Origin: Leifsonia sp. CL147
GTDB lineage: Bacteria; Actinomycetota; Actinomycetes; Actinomycetales; Microbacteriaceae
Length of the DNA stretch: 64,000 bases
Assembly (NCBI RefSeq): GCF_900114565.1
Contig: NZ_FOTM01000003.1
Span: 175,428-239,427, forward strand
Direction: 5' to 3'
Shown here: in pieces, positions 25,139 to 34,054 of the stretch
How positions within the stretch are numbered: position 1 is the stretch's first letter
How the letters are laid out: each line of letters opens with the position of its first letter
Program-made: the position numbers and the translations under genes
Notes under the pieces: model-generated
Seen by the model: only the letters and a program-made list of their open reading frames with translations
Databases searched by the model: none
What the model was told of the DNA's origin: nothing

Positions 25139-26898
25139 GCACCGCGCTCTCCGGGCCGGACACGCTGCTCGCCGGCCTGGATGCGCAGCAGCGGGTCGCG
25201 GCCGAAGCGCTGTTCGGTCCGGTGTGCATCCTGGCCGGTGCCGGAACCGGCAAGACGCGCGCGATCACGCACCGGATCGCCTACGGCGTCGCGTCCGGCG
25301 CGTATGCGCCGAATCGCGTGATGGCCCTGACCTTCACCAGCCGCGCTGCGGCCGAGTTGCGGGGACGCCTGCGCCAGCTCGGTGCCGGCGGCGTCTCCGC
25401 CCGCACCTTCCACTCGGCGGCGCTGTCGCAGCTGAACTACTTCTGGCCGCAGGTGGTCGGCGGCCAGCTGCCGTCCGTGCTCGATGGGAAGGGACGGGTG
25501 CTCGGGCAGGCCGCGGAAGCCCTCAAGCTGCGCGTGGACACGGCGACGCTGCGGGATGTGGCCGCCGAGGTGGAGTGGCGGAAGGTCTCCGGTCTCGGGA
25601 TCGAGCAGTACTCGGCGGCGGGCCGCCCGACGCCGGGCTCGCTGACCGCGGATCAGGTGGCGGGCCTTCTGCAGAAGTACGAGGAGCTCAAGGACCAGCG
25701 CAAGCAGATCGACTTCGAGGATGTGCTGCTCGCCTGCGCCGGCATGATCGAGTCGGAGCCCGCCGTCGCACTGCAGGTGCGGGAGCAGTACCGGTTCTTC
25801 GTCGTCGACGAGTACCAGGACGTGTCGCCGCTGCAGCATCAGCTCCTGTCCCTGTGGCTCGGCACACGGACCGATCTGTGCGTCGTCGGGGACGCCAGCC
25901 AGACCATCTACTCCTTCGCCGGTGCCCGCAGCGACTATTTGCTCGGGTTCGAGCGGGAGCATCCCGGAGCGACGGTCGTGCGCCTCGAGCAGAACTACCG
26001 CTCCACACCCTCGGTGATCGACGTCGCGAACCGGCTCATGCGCGGCCGTTCCGGCGCACTGACCCTGAGGCCGGCCGAACTCCCCGGGGGAGCGCGCGAC
26101 GTGGATCCGGTGCCCGAGCCGACCGCGTACGAGGATGACCGCGCGGAGGCGCGCGCTGTCGCCCAGCGGATCGCCGCCGAGCTCGCCGCCGGTTCGCGAC
26201 CCGAGCACATCGCGGTGCTGTACCGCGTCAACGTGCAGTCGGCCGCGCTCGAGCAGGCGCTCGGCGATCTCGGCATCAGCTACCAGATCCGTGGCTCGAA
26301 GCGGTTCTTCGACCTCCCGGAGGTGCGACAGGCCGTCATGTCGTTGCGCGCGGCCAGCCTGGCGGCGACGGACGACCCGCTGTTCAAGTCGGTCAGCGAC
26401 GTGCTCCGGTCCCTCGGCTGGTCCGTCCAGCCACCGGAGGCACGCGGAGCCGTCCGCGAGCGCTGGGAGTCGCTGAACGCCATCATGGGTCTCGCCGACG
26501 AACAGCCGCCCGGCCGCACGCTGCGCGCCTTCACCGACGAGCTGCTCGCCCGTCAGGCCGGGCAGCACGAGCCGACGATGTCCGCCGTGACCCTCGCTAC
26601 GCTGCACGCCGCGAAGGGCCTCGAGTGGCCCTCCGTCTACCTGGTGGGATTGAGCGAAGGACTCGTCCCGATCAGTTATGCCACCACGTTCGAGCAGGTG
26701 GATGAGGAGCGTCGCCTCCTGTACGTCGGCATCACGCGCGCCCGGGAACGCCTGCGCCTCAGCTGGGCGGCGCGCGGCAACCAGCCCGGTCGACCCTCCT
26801 CGCGTCAGCCATCGCGGTTCCTCTCCGAGCTCCGGCCCACGGTCACGCCGGGAGACCCAGGCAGCCGCACTCCGGGTGCGGCTCCCACGCGCGGCTGA
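25135..26898 (+). CDS. uvrD2: UvrD2-type ATP-dependent DNA helicase, lacking the C-terminal HRDC region
   Basis: A 587-aa superfamily 1A helicase: LAGAGTGKTRA at 33-43, VVDEYQDVSP near 223, GDASQTIYSFAGA (motif III), TLHAAKGLEWPSV near 489 and YVGITRARERL (motif VI). Position after nudC and the single-motor length match UvrD2 (Rv3198c), a 3'-5' helicase in DNA repair. Mycobacterial UvrD2 continues with an HRDC domain and a four-cysteine module. Here the protein stops soon after SRFLSELRP, and the tail overlaps the convergent ThiF-like gene by 56 nt. GTG 25135 overlaps the nudC stop. Confidence 0.87.
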   Translation: MSTALSGPDTLLAGLDAQQRVAAEALFGPVCILAGAGTGKTRAITHRIAYGVASGAYAPNRVMALTFTSRAAAELRGRLRQLGAGGVSARTFHSAALSQLNYFWPQVVGGQLPSVLDGKGRVLGQAAEALKLRVDTATLRDVAAEVEWRKVSGLGIEQYSAAGRPTPGSLTADQVAGLLQKYEELKDQRKQIDFEDVLLACAGMIESEPAVALQVREQYRFFVVDEYQDVSPLQHQLLSLWLGTRTDLCVVGDASQTIYSFAGARSDYLLGFEREHPGATVVRLEQNYRSTPSVIDVANRLMRGRSGALTLRPAELPGGARDVDPVPEPTAYEDDRAEARAVAQRIAAELAAGSRPEHIAVLYRVNVQSAALEQALGDLGISYQIRGSKRFFDLPEVRQAVMSLRAASLAATDDPLFKSVSDVLRSLGWSVQPPEARGAVRERWESLNAIMGLADEQPPGRTLRAFTDELLARQAGQHEPTMSAVTLATLHAAKGLEWPSVYLVGLSEGLVPISYATTFEQVDEERRLLYVGITRARERLRLSWAARGNQPGRPSSRQPSRFLSELRPTVTPGDPGSRTPGAAPTRG

Positions 26899-27742
26899 CC
26901 CACTCGACGGCTCCGGCCTCCAGGCGCCAGGCCACCCCGGAAGGCACCTCCGGCGCAACCGGACGCACCGCCGGCACCCCCGGACGCACCGCCGGCACCC
27001 CCGGACGCACCGCCGGCACCCCGGCATTCACCCCCGAACCCTCCGTCGCGCCCGAGCCGGCGATGCCCGCCAGCACGATCGCGGCCCCTCGAGCGGCGGC
27101 CGCAGCCGAGCTGATCGCCGTCTCGCCCGGGGCCGGCCGGGTGTGCAGCTGCGTGGCCATGGCCGGCCAGGCCGGGTCCGCATCCGTCCGATGCAGGTCG
27201 ACACACCGCAGGCAGGCACCGTCGCCCGGCCGCACGAAGGGCCCGACGCAGACACCGGCGTCGCCGAACACGACGGGGAGGTGCGGCACGTCGCGGCGCA
27301 GCCACCGCGCGTGGCGCTGGGGCTCGACCGCATAGGCGGCGACGATGACTGCCGCTTCCGCTTGCGCGACCACCGGGTCCGACCACGACAGTCCGCTGCG
27401 GATGTCGACTCCCGCTTCGGACAGCATCCGTTCGAGGGTCGCTGCCGTCGGCCCCGCGCCGTCGAGCACGACCAGAGGCGGTTCCGTCCTCTCGGCGCTC
27501 GCGGGTGCCAGCACCGGTGTCAGCTGCTCCAGCAGCTCCCTCACGGCCGACGGCGGTGCGCCCGCGCGCTTGGCCACCACGCGGAGCCCCTCTGCGGACA
27601 CGCCCCCGCCGAGCGCGGCCAGCATCCGCTCGTCCGCGCCGCTCACCCGTTCGAGAACGAGCAGGGGCCGTTCGATGCCGAACTGGAGGCTGTCGGGCGT
27701 GCGCCACACGTGCTGGATGCGGGAGTCGAGTGCGAGGACCAT
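26843..27742 (-). CDS. ThiF/E1-like protein of the TOMM-leader-binding type, function unknown
   Basis: A 299-aa protein. VVLDGAGPTAATLERMLSEAG resembles the dinucleotide-binding region of ThiF/E1 proteins, and GDGACLRCVDLHRTDADPAW plus a C-terminal PECGCLG provide the cysteines used for zinc in cyclodehydratase-associated partners. Such proteins are annotated in actinobacteria as TOMM-precursor-leader-binding or ThiF-like, yet no YcaO, dehydrogenase or precursor peptide gene is nearby. A heptapeptide repeat (GVPAVRP x3) interrupts residues about 240-260. An inactive or repurposed E1 fold is possible. Confidence 0.6.
   Translation of the reverse strand: MVLALDSRIQHVWRTPDSLQFGIERPLLVLERVSGADERMLAALGGGVSAEGLRVVAKRAGAPPSAVRELLEQLTPVLAPASAERTEPPLVVLDGAGPTAATLERMLSEAGVDIRSGLSWSDPVVAQAEAAVIVAAYAVEPQRHARWLRRDVPHLPVVFGDAGVCVGPFVRPGDGACLRCVDLHRTDADPAWPAMATQLHTRPAPGETAISSAAAAARGAAIVLAGIAGSGATEGSGVNAGVPAVRPGVPAVRPGVPAVRPVAPEVPSGVAWRLEAGAVEWVSRAWEPHPECGCLGLPA
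26959..27021 (-). repeat. Three 21-nt tandem repeats in the ThiF-like gene
   Basis: Identical 21-nt units at 26959-26979, 26980-27000 and 27001-27021 encode GVPAVRP on the minus strand. Confidence 0.92.
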
Positions 27743-27779
27743 TCCTGCATCCTCTCGGACGCAGGTGCCCGCTCAGCGG

Positions 27780-27788
27780 TTGTCCACA
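27780..27788 (+). other. DnaA-box-like sequence
   Basis: TTGTCCACA, identical to the usual actinobacterial DnaA-box consensus, in the 99-nt gap between two minus-strand genes. A single copy only, so it is not an origin. Confidence 0.4.
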
Positions 27789-27841
27789 GACCGACTTTCC
27801 GAGGACGCTCTATCCCCAGTAGCCCCTCACGGACTCCGGCC

Positions 27842-29191
27842 TCATCCCTCGGTCGGGCGATCCCTGTCGTCGCGCAGGAGGTCTTCGATCGCCTGGTCGA
27901 GCGCGTCCTGCTCCGGCTCCTGGCCGCTGGCCGCCGCCGTCAGGCGAGCCACCAGGACGGACGGGTCGTCGAGGTCGGACGACTGGGGGAGCAGGTCGGG
28001 GTGCGACCACAGGGTGTCCCGCGCATCCATGCCGACGGCATCCGTGACCGCCTGCCACATGGCGGCGGCGTCCCGCAGCCGCCGCGGCCGCAGCTCCAGG
28101 CCCACGAGGGTCGAGAACGCCGACTCGGCGGGTCCGCCGGACGCCCGGCGGCGGCGCACCGTCTCGGCGATCGCGGCGGCGCGGGGGAGCAGGTGCGTGG
28201 CGTTCGCCGTCACCACATCGACCCAGCCCTCGACGAGCGCGAGCACAGTCTCGAGCCGGGCGAGCGCCTCCTGCTGGTCCTCGGTCCGCGGCGGGATGAG
28301 CCGGCCGCTGACCATCGCCTCGCGCAGCTCCTCGGGGTTCGAGGGGTCGAAGTTCTCGGCGAGCGACTCGAGCGCATCCGTGTCGATGCTGATGCCCTTG
28401 GCGAAGGCCGTGATCTGGGTGATGAGCTGCAGCCGCAGCCACTTCGCGTGCCGGAACAGCCGGGCGTGCGCGAGCTCGCGCACCGCGAGGTAGAGCTGGA
28501 TCTGGTCGGCGGGGATGTCGAGCCCGTCGCCGAACTCGGCCACGTTCTGCGGCAGCAGTGCCGCTGTGCCGTCGGGAAGCAGCGGGATGCCGATGTCGCC
28601 TCCGGACACGACCTCCTTCGAGAGCTGGCCGACGACCTGGCCCAGCTGCATGGCGAACAGCGCGCCGCCGATCGAGCGCATCACCTGCCCGGCGTTCTGC
28701 AGCATCGCCTGCATCTCCTCCGGCGCCTGCTCGGACAGGACCCGGGTCAGAGCGTCGGAGATGCTGAGGGCGACCGGCTCGGCGAGCTGCGTCCACAGCG
28801 GCATGGTCTGTCGCGCCCACTCCGCCCGGCCGATGAGCTCGGGCGTGCTGCTGAGGCCTGCGACACCGGTCGCCTGGTCGAGCCAGAGCGAGGCGACGTG
28901 GAAGGCCTGGTCGAGCGCGGCACGCTCCGCCGGAGTGACCGGATGCGCACCATCGGCGGCGAGCTGGCGCGCCTGCTGCTGCGCGATGTCCCAATTGATG
29001 CCGCCGCCCGGGTTCATCAGGGCGTTCTGCAGCTGCCCGAGAAGGGCCTGGATGCTGGCCGGATCGTTGGGCAGGCCTGCGGCGCCGGCGAGACGGCTCG
29101 GGTCGATCGACGCGCCGTTTCCCGACAGGAACTGGTTCAGCAGTTCGCGGAACTCGTCGTCGTCCCGCTCCTCGTTCTGGTCGTCGGCCAT
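27842..29191 (-). CDS. Zinc-dependent metalloprotease-family protein (DUF2342)
   Basis: A 449-aa cytosolic protein matching the Rv3195 position and family. The metal motif appears as YLAVRELAHARLF around residue 240, followed downstream by the conserved acidic segment LVEGWVDVVTANA. The N-terminus (DDEFRELLNQFLSG) and the Gly-rich LMNPGGGINWD region are also typical. The family has a zincin-like fold, but no substrate is established. ATG 29191 has AGAGGA 8 nt upstream. It is divergent from the PDZ protease gene, as in mycobacteria. Confidence 0.82.
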   Translation of the reverse strand: MADDQNEERDDDEFRELLNQFLSGNGASIDPSRLAGAAGLPNDPASIQALLGQLQNALMNPGGGINWDIAQQQARQLAADGAHPVTPAERAALDQAFHVASLWLDQATGVAGLSSTPELIGRAEWARQTMPLWTQLAEPVALSISDALTRVLSEQAPEEMQAMLQNAGQVMRSIGGALFAMQLGQVVGQLSKEVVSGGDIGIPLLPDGTAALLPQNVAEFGDGLDIPADQIQLYLAVRELAHARLFRHAKWLRLQLITQITAFAKGISIDTDALESLAENFDPSNPEELREAMVSGRLIPPRTEDQQEALARLETVLALVEGWVDVVTANATHLLPRAAAIAETVRRRRASGGPAESAFSTLVGLELRPRRLRDAAAMWQAVTDAVGMDARDTLWSHPDLLPQSSDLDDPSVLVARLTAAASGQEPEQDALDQAIEDLLRDDRDRPTEG

Positions 29192-29407
29192 CGTGAGCGT
29201 CCTCTTCTCGAACTGAGCCGGCCACGGATCGAACAGCCGCCGGGCTCGGCTTCAGGCTTGCCATCTACGCTAGCCGGTGGTGCCGGGGCGGCGGGTGAGA
29301 ATTGGCCTATGCTCGCATCCGGGCCGTGCGCCTGTGGCGAACACCCGCTCATGGCGGAGAGCCACCAGCACCCCGGCGCACCAGCACCCCAGCGAGAGGA
29401 CGGCCCT

Positions 29408-30547
29408 GTGACCCTGTTCGGCGAGGAAGATCGTGCCCTGCAGGCGCACGCGGCGGAGCGGATCGCTCCGCCGCGCCGGGTCATCATCGGCTGGGTCGCG
29501 ATCGGGGTCGCGGTGGTGCTCGCCCTGGTGCTCGCGCTCGTCCCCGCTCCCTTCGTCATCGAGCAGCCGGGGCCGGTGTTCAACACGCTCGGCACGGACC
29601 AGCAGGTCGGATCGCCGTCGGGCGGAGACGCGAAGGACCTGATCAGCATCCCGGGCCACAAGACGTACCCCACGTCCGGGTCGCTCGATCTCCTCACCGT
29701 CTCCGTGGTCGGGAACCCGGACCAGAGCCCGTCGTGGCTCGAGATCGCCGACGCCTGGTTCCAGCCGAGCAAGGCCGTTCTGCCGCTCGACGACGTCTTC
29801 CCCCCGGGCACGACCACGGAGCAGTCGAACGCCCAGAACGCCGCGGCCATGGTGGATTCGCAACAGGATGCGATCGCTGCGGCTCTCAGCCGGCTGGGCT
29901 ACGACTTCCCCCAGAACGTCGCCGTGAAGCAGCTGCTGACCGGCAGCCCCGCGTCGCAGATGCTGAAAGTGGGCGATGAGATCACGTCCGTGAACGGCGT
30001 GAAGGTCCGCAGCATCCAAGCGCTGCGGGATGCCGTGAAGAAGAACGGCACGGGAAAGCCCGCCGAACTCGGCATCGTCCGCGACGGCGCGGCATCCGTG
30101 GTCGCCGTCACCCCGACCCAGTCGCAGGGACAGGTGGTCATCGGCATCGGAGCAGGGATGGACTACACCTTCCCGTTCGACGTGAAGATCCAGCTGAACG
30201 ACGTCGGCGGCCCCAGCGCCGGCCAGATGTTCGCCCTCGGCATCATGGACAAGCTGACGCCCGGCTCGCTCACGGGCGGCAAGCGCATCGCCGGCACGGG
30301 GACGATCGACAACACCGGCGCGATCGGGCCCATCGGCGGCATCCGGCAGAAGATGTACGCGGCGCGCGACACCGGGAAGGCGAGCTACTTCCTCGCGCCG
30401 GCCTCCAACTGCGACGAGGTCGTCGGCCACATTCCGTCCGGATTGCAGGTGTTCGCGGTGAAGACGCTGGCCGACTCGCTGAAGGTCCTCCAGGCGGTGC
30501 GCGACGGGTCGAGCACGTCCGGCCTGCCCACCTGCCACGCGGGCTGA
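29408..30547 (+). CDS. Membrane-anchored PDZ / Lon-like (S16) serine protease, YlbL family
   Basis: A 379-aa protein with one N-terminal membrane helix (IGWVAIGVAVVLALVLALV), an extracellular PDZ domain (KVGDEITSVNGVKVRS) and a C-terminal S16 protease domain. The Lon-type Ser-Lys dyad is Ser270 in GGPSAGQM and Lys315 in IRQKMYAA. Homologues (YlbL, Rv3194c) are surface proteases linked to envelope or division control. GTG 29408 has a GAGAGGAC ribosome site; in-frame ATGs at 29309 and 29351 are alternatives. A TATGCT -10 candidate lies at 29310-29315. Confidence 0.87.
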   Translation: MTLFGEEDRALQAHAAERIAPPRRVIIGWVAIGVAVVLALVLALVPAPFVIEQPGPVFNTLGTDQQVGSPSGGDAKDLISIPGHKTYPTSGSLDLLTVSVVGNPDQSPSWLEIADAWFQPSKAVLPLDDVFPPGTTTEQSNAQNAAAMVDSQQDAIAAALSRLGYDFPQNVAVKQLLTGSPASQMLKVGDEITSVNGVKVRSIQALRDAVKKNGTGKPAELGIVRDGAASVVAVTPTQSQGQVVIGIGAGMDYTFPFDVKIQLNDVGGPSAGQMFALGIMDKLTPGSLTGGKRIAGTGTIDNTGAIGPIGGIRQKMYAARDTGKASYFLAPASNCDEVVGHIPSGLQVFAVKTLADSLKVLQAVRDGSSTSGLPTCHAG

Positions 30548-30630
30548 CTTCCGCCGGGCCGCAGCGCACTCCAAGGGTCTGCTGCCTAGGATGGACCCAT
30601 TCCCGCCAGGCGAGACCAAGAGGGCCATAC

Positions 30631-33546
30631 GTGAGTTCACCAGCTGCAGTCCGACCCGCAGGCCGCCGTCGCGCGGCCATCTGGATCACTCTCGGGGTGA
30701 TCGTCGCGGTGGTCATCCTGTTCTTCGTGTTCGCCGGGCTCTACGCCGACGTCCTCTGGTACGACCAGATCGGCTTCCTCAACGTGCTCACCACGCAGTG
30801 GTTCGCCGGGATCGCGATGTTCTTCATCGGGTTCTTCGGGATGGCCCTCCCGGTATGGCTGGCCATCCTGCTCGCGTACCGCCTGCGGCCGGTGTACGCC
30901 AAGCTCAACGCTCAGCTCGACCGCTATCAGCAGGTCATCGAACCGCTGCGCCGCCTGTCGATGTACGGCATCCCGATCGTGTTCGGGATCTTCGCCGGCG
31001 TCTCGACCGCCAGCCGGTGGCAGACGGCGGCGCTGTGGCTGAACGGCACCTCCTACGGCAAGACCGACCCGCTGTTCCACCTCGACATCGGCTTCTACCT
31101 GTTCGCGCTGCCCTTCTATCGCAGCGCAGTGGGCTTCGCATCGGCCGTGGTCCTCATCGCGCTCCTCGCGACCCTCGCCACCTGCTATCTCTACGGCTCG
31201 ATCCGCGTGACCGGGCGCGAGGTGCGTATCTCGCGTTCCGCGCGCGTCCAGGTCTCGATCGTCGCGGCTCTCTACCTGCTGCTGCAGGGCGTGAGCATCT
31301 GGCTCGACCGCTATGCGACAGTCACGGACTCCAACGTCAACGACATGATAAATGGCGCCGCATACACCGACGTCAACGCGACCATTCCGGGGCGGGCGGT
31401 GCTCGCCGGCGCGGCCGTGATCGTCGCGCTGCTGTTCGTCGTGACCGCGTTCGCCGGCCGCTGGCGCTTCCCGATCGTCGGAACGGCGATGCTCATCGTC
31501 GCCGCGCTCGTCGTCGGCGCCATCCTCCCGTGGGTGGTGCAGCGCTTCCAGGTCGACCCCAGCCAGAAGACGCTCGAGACGCCCTATGTGCAGAAGGGCA
31601 TCGACTTCACGCGCGAGGCCTATGGGCTGAGCGACATCGACACCATCCCGTACAACGCGAAGACCACGGCGGAGCAGGGCGCCTTGCGACAGGATGCGCA
31701 GACGACCGCGCAGATCCGCATCATCGACCCGGCGGTGATCAGTCCGTCGTTCCGTCAGCTGCAGCAGTTCCGGCAGTACTACGCGTTCCCGGACAAGCTC
31801 AACGTCGACCGCTACGAGAAGAACGGTACGCAGCAGGATGCCGTGGTCGCCGTCCGCGAGCTGCAGCAGTCCGGCCTCGGCACCGCGCGCAACTGGTTCA
31901 ACGACACCGTGGTGTACACGCACGGCTACGGACTGGTCGCCGCCTACGGCAACCAGCGCTCGCCCGACGGCCAGCCGGTCTTCATGGAGTCCGGCATCCC
32001 GACCAGCGGGACGCTCGGCGCCTATCAGCCGCGCATCTACTTCGGCGAGCAGTCGCCCACCTATTCGATCGTCGGAGCACCGAAGGGCACCAAGCCGGTC
32101 GAGCTCGACTACCCGGGCGGAGCGAACGGCGCGCAGCAGACGTACACGACCTTCAGCGGCAACGGCGGTCCCAAGCTGGACAACGTCTTCAAGCGGCTGG
32201 TCTACGCGCTGAAGTTCCAGGACGAGCAGATCGTGCTCTCCGACGCCGTCAACAACGACTCGCAGATCCTCTACGACCGCGACCCGATCAAGCGCGTGCA
32301 GAAGGTCGCTCCCTACCTCACCCTCGACTCGCAGGCGTATCCCGCCGTGGTGGATGGACGGGTCAAGTGGATCGTCGACGGCTACACCACGAGCGACCAG
32401 TTCCCGTACTCGCACGTCGGCAGCCTGAGCGACGCGACCGCGGACAAGGACACTCCGAAGCCGGCCTACGCTTTCGACGACATCAACTACATCCGCAACT
32501 CGGTCAAGGCCACGGTCGACGCCTACGACGGCTCGGTCACGCTCTATGCCTGGGATGCCAACGATCCGGTGCTCAAGACCTGGGAGAAGGTGTTCCCCGC
32601 GACCGTCAAGCCGGTGAGCGACATGAGCGCGCAGCTGATGAGTCACGTGCGTTACCCCTCCGACCTGTTCAAGGTGCAGCGCGCGGTGCTCGGCCAGTAC
32701 CACGTCAGCGACGCCGGCTCGTTCTACTCGCGCGAGGACGCCTGGACGACGCCCAACGACCCGACGTCGTCCTCGGGCAACCCGGCGCTGCAGCCCCCGT
32801 ACTACCTGACGATGAAGATGCCCGGGCAGGACGCCCCGGCGTTCTCGCTGTATTCGACGTTCATCCCGCAGGGGACCAGCGAATCCAGTCGTTCGGTGCT
32901 CAAGGGCTACCTGGCGGTGGATGCCGACGCCGGCTCGACGAAGGGCAAGATCTCGTCCGGCTACGGCAAGCTCAGGCTCCTGCAACTGCCGTCGAGCGAC
33001 ACCATCCCCGGTCCCGGGCAGATGCAGAACGCCTTCGACTCCGATCCGACCGTGTCGCAAGACCTGAACCTGCTGCGGCAGGGCAAGTCCGAGGTGATCA
33101 ACGGCAACCTGCTCACCCTGCCCGTGGGCGGGGGCCTGCTCTACGTGCAGCCCGTGTACGTCCGGTCCTCGGGTGAGACGAGCTATCCGCTGCTGCAGAA
33201 GGTGCTGGTCGCGTTCGGCGACAAGATCGAGTTCGAGGACACGCTCGATCAGGCCCTGGATGCGCTCTTCGGCGGAGACTCGGGCGCCTCGGCCGGCGAC
33301 AACAACGTTCCCGGCACGACGCAGCCGGGCGGCGGCACGCAGACCGGCGGAGGCTCCACCGGCACGCCGTCCACCGGGAACAACGCCGCCCTGCAGCAGG
33401 CGCTGCAGCGGGCGAACCAGGCGCTGTCGGACAGCCAGGCGGCTCTCAAGAGCGGCGACTTCGCGGCCTATGGCGAGGCGCAGAAGCGCCTCCAGCAGGC
33501 GATCGCGGATGCCCTCGCGGCGGAGGGCCAGCCGGCGGCCAAGTAG
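30631..33546 (+). CDS. UPF0182 family large membrane protein
   Basis: A 971-aa protein with seven N-terminal transmembrane helices (to about residue 300) and a very large extracellular domain, the UPF0182 (Rv3193c) architecture. The family segments YADVLWYDQIGF, HLDIGFYLFALPFYR and the NIPGTTQ-like Gly/Thr linker before a helical tail are visible. The C-terminal 90 residues are Gly/Thr-rich then helical (ALQQALQRANQALSDSQAAL). Function unknown. GTG 30631 has an AGAGGG ribosome site. A TAGGAT -10 box at 30587-30592 suggests a short leader. Confidence 0.92.
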   Translation: MSSPAAVRPAGRRRAAIWITLGVIVAVVILFFVFAGLYADVLWYDQIGFLNVLTTQWFAGIAMFFIGFFGMALPVWLAILLAYRLRPVYAKLNAQLDRYQQVIEPLRRLSMYGIPIVFGIFAGVSTASRWQTAALWLNGTSYGKTDPLFHLDIGFYLFALPFYRSAVGFASAVVLIALLATLATCYLYGSIRVTGREVRISRSARVQVSIVAALYLLLQGVSIWLDRYATVTDSNVNDMINGAAYTDVNATIPGRAVLAGAAVIVALLFVVTAFAGRWRFPIVGTAMLIVAALVVGAILPWVVQRFQVDPSQKTLETPYVQKGIDFTREAYGLSDIDTIPYNAKTTAEQGALRQDAQTTAQIRIIDPAVISPSFRQLQQFRQYYAFPDKLNVDRYEKNGTQQDAVVAVRELQQSGLGTARNWFNDTVVYTHGYGLVAAYGNQRSPDGQPVFMESGIPTSGTLGAYQPRIYFGEQSPTYSIVGAPKGTKPVELDYPGGANGAQQTYTTFSGNGGPKLDNVFKRLVYALKFQDEQIVLSDAVNNDSQILYDRDPIKRVQKVAPYLTLDSQAYPAVVDGRVKWIVDGYTTSDQFPYSHVGSLSDATADKDTPKPAYAFDDINYIRNSVKATVDAYDGSVTLYAWDANDPVLKTWEKVFPATVKPVSDMSAQLMSHVRYPSDLFKVQRAVLGQYHVSDAGSFYSREDAWTTPNDPTSSSGNPALQPPYYLTMKMPGQDAPAFSLYSTFIPQGTSESSRSVLKGYLAVDADAGSTKGKISSGYGKLRLLQLPSSDTIPGPGQMQNAFDSDPTVSQDLNLLRQGKSEVINGNLLTLPVGGGLLYVQPVYVRSSGETSYPLLQKVLVAFGDKIEFEDTLDQALDALFGGDSGASAGDNNVPGTTQPGGGTQTGGGSTGTPSTGNNAALQQALQRANQALSDSQAALKSGDFAAYGEAQKRLQQAIADALAAEGQPAAK

Positions 33547-33606
33547 CAGCCGAGGAGTCGAGGAGCAGGGGAGCCGAGGAGCAGGCGGCCGAATAGCACG
33601 GGAGGC

Positions 33607-33634
33607 GGGTGACGCGTCGGCGACGACGTCACCC
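33607..33634. terminator. Hairpin between convergent UPF0182 and DUF2277 genes
   Basis: GGGTGACG (33607-33614) pairs with CGTCACCC (33627-33634); additional CG pairs continue inward imperfectly. Likely a bidirectional terminator. Confidence 0.6.
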
Positions 33635-33639
33635 GTCTC

Positions 33640-33936
33640 TCACGCGGAGGACGTGCGGATCCTGACCTCGCGCTCCATGCGCTTCTCGTGCCGCTGCCGG
33701 CCCTTGACCGCTTCGAGCTCCCGGCTCTTCGGCGGCGCGGTGGTCACCAGCTGATCGAGCATCCGCCGGGTGGCCTCGGCGATCTCGTCGATCGCCTGCT
33801 CGAACGCCGGCGTGTTCGCGCGGGAGGGACGGGTCGATCCGCTGACCTTGCGGACGAACTGGAGAGCGGCCTCCCGGACCTCATCGTCGGTGGTGGGCGG
33901 TTCGAAGTTGTGGAGGCAGCGGATGTTGCGGCACAT
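33640..33936 (-). CDS. DUF2277 family protein
   Basis: A 98-aa protein beginning MCRNIRCLHNFEPPTTDDEV, the signature of DUF2277. The rest is helical and basic (VRKVSGSTRPSRANTPAFEQAI, then KGRQRHEKRMEREVR). Function unknown. The Cys2-Arg-Asn-Ile start is strongly conserved in the family and fixes the ATG at 33936. No strong ribosome site is visible. Confidence 0.88.
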   Translation of the reverse strand: MCRNIRCLHNFEPPTTDDEVREAALQFVRKVSGSTRPSRANTPAFEQAIDEIAEATRRMLDQLVTTAPPKSRELEAVKGRQRHEKRMEREVRIRTSSA

Positions 33937-34028
33937 GCGCCGACGATAACCCGGATCGCCGGGGGACGCATCCCCGCCGCGCATCGGGACATTCTCTCGG
34001 ATCCCTCGGGCGAAAAGCTTGCCCGAAC

Positions 34029-34053
34029 TTTGATTGTCAGCTTTACTAACAAA
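34029..34053 (+). promoter_or_regulatory. AT-rich inverted repeat over the ROK regulator promoter (probable autoregulatory operator)
   Basis: TTTGATTGTCA (34029-34039) and TTTACTAACAAA (34042-34053) form an imperfect inverted repeat, matching at 8 of 12 positions. It overlaps a TTTACT -10 element 7 nt before the ATG, with TTGCCC 17 nt further upstream as the -35. The patch is strikingly AT-rich for this genome and resembles AT-rich ROK operators. Confidence 0.55.
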
Positions 34054-34054
34054 C

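Noticed and set aside
26843..27742. A thiazole/oxazole-modified peptide (TOMM) gene cluster
   Set aside because: Only a ThiF-like partner is present. No YcaO, dehydrogenase, transporter or precursor peptide gene is nearby.
27780..27788. A replication origin
   Set aside because: Only one DnaA box, with no AT-rich unwinding region and no dnaA or dnaN nearby.
26678..29407. A plus-strand frame running from inside uvrD2 into the PDZ protease
   Set aside because: It is open only because of high GC and crosses two real minus-strand genes; the protease starts near 29408.
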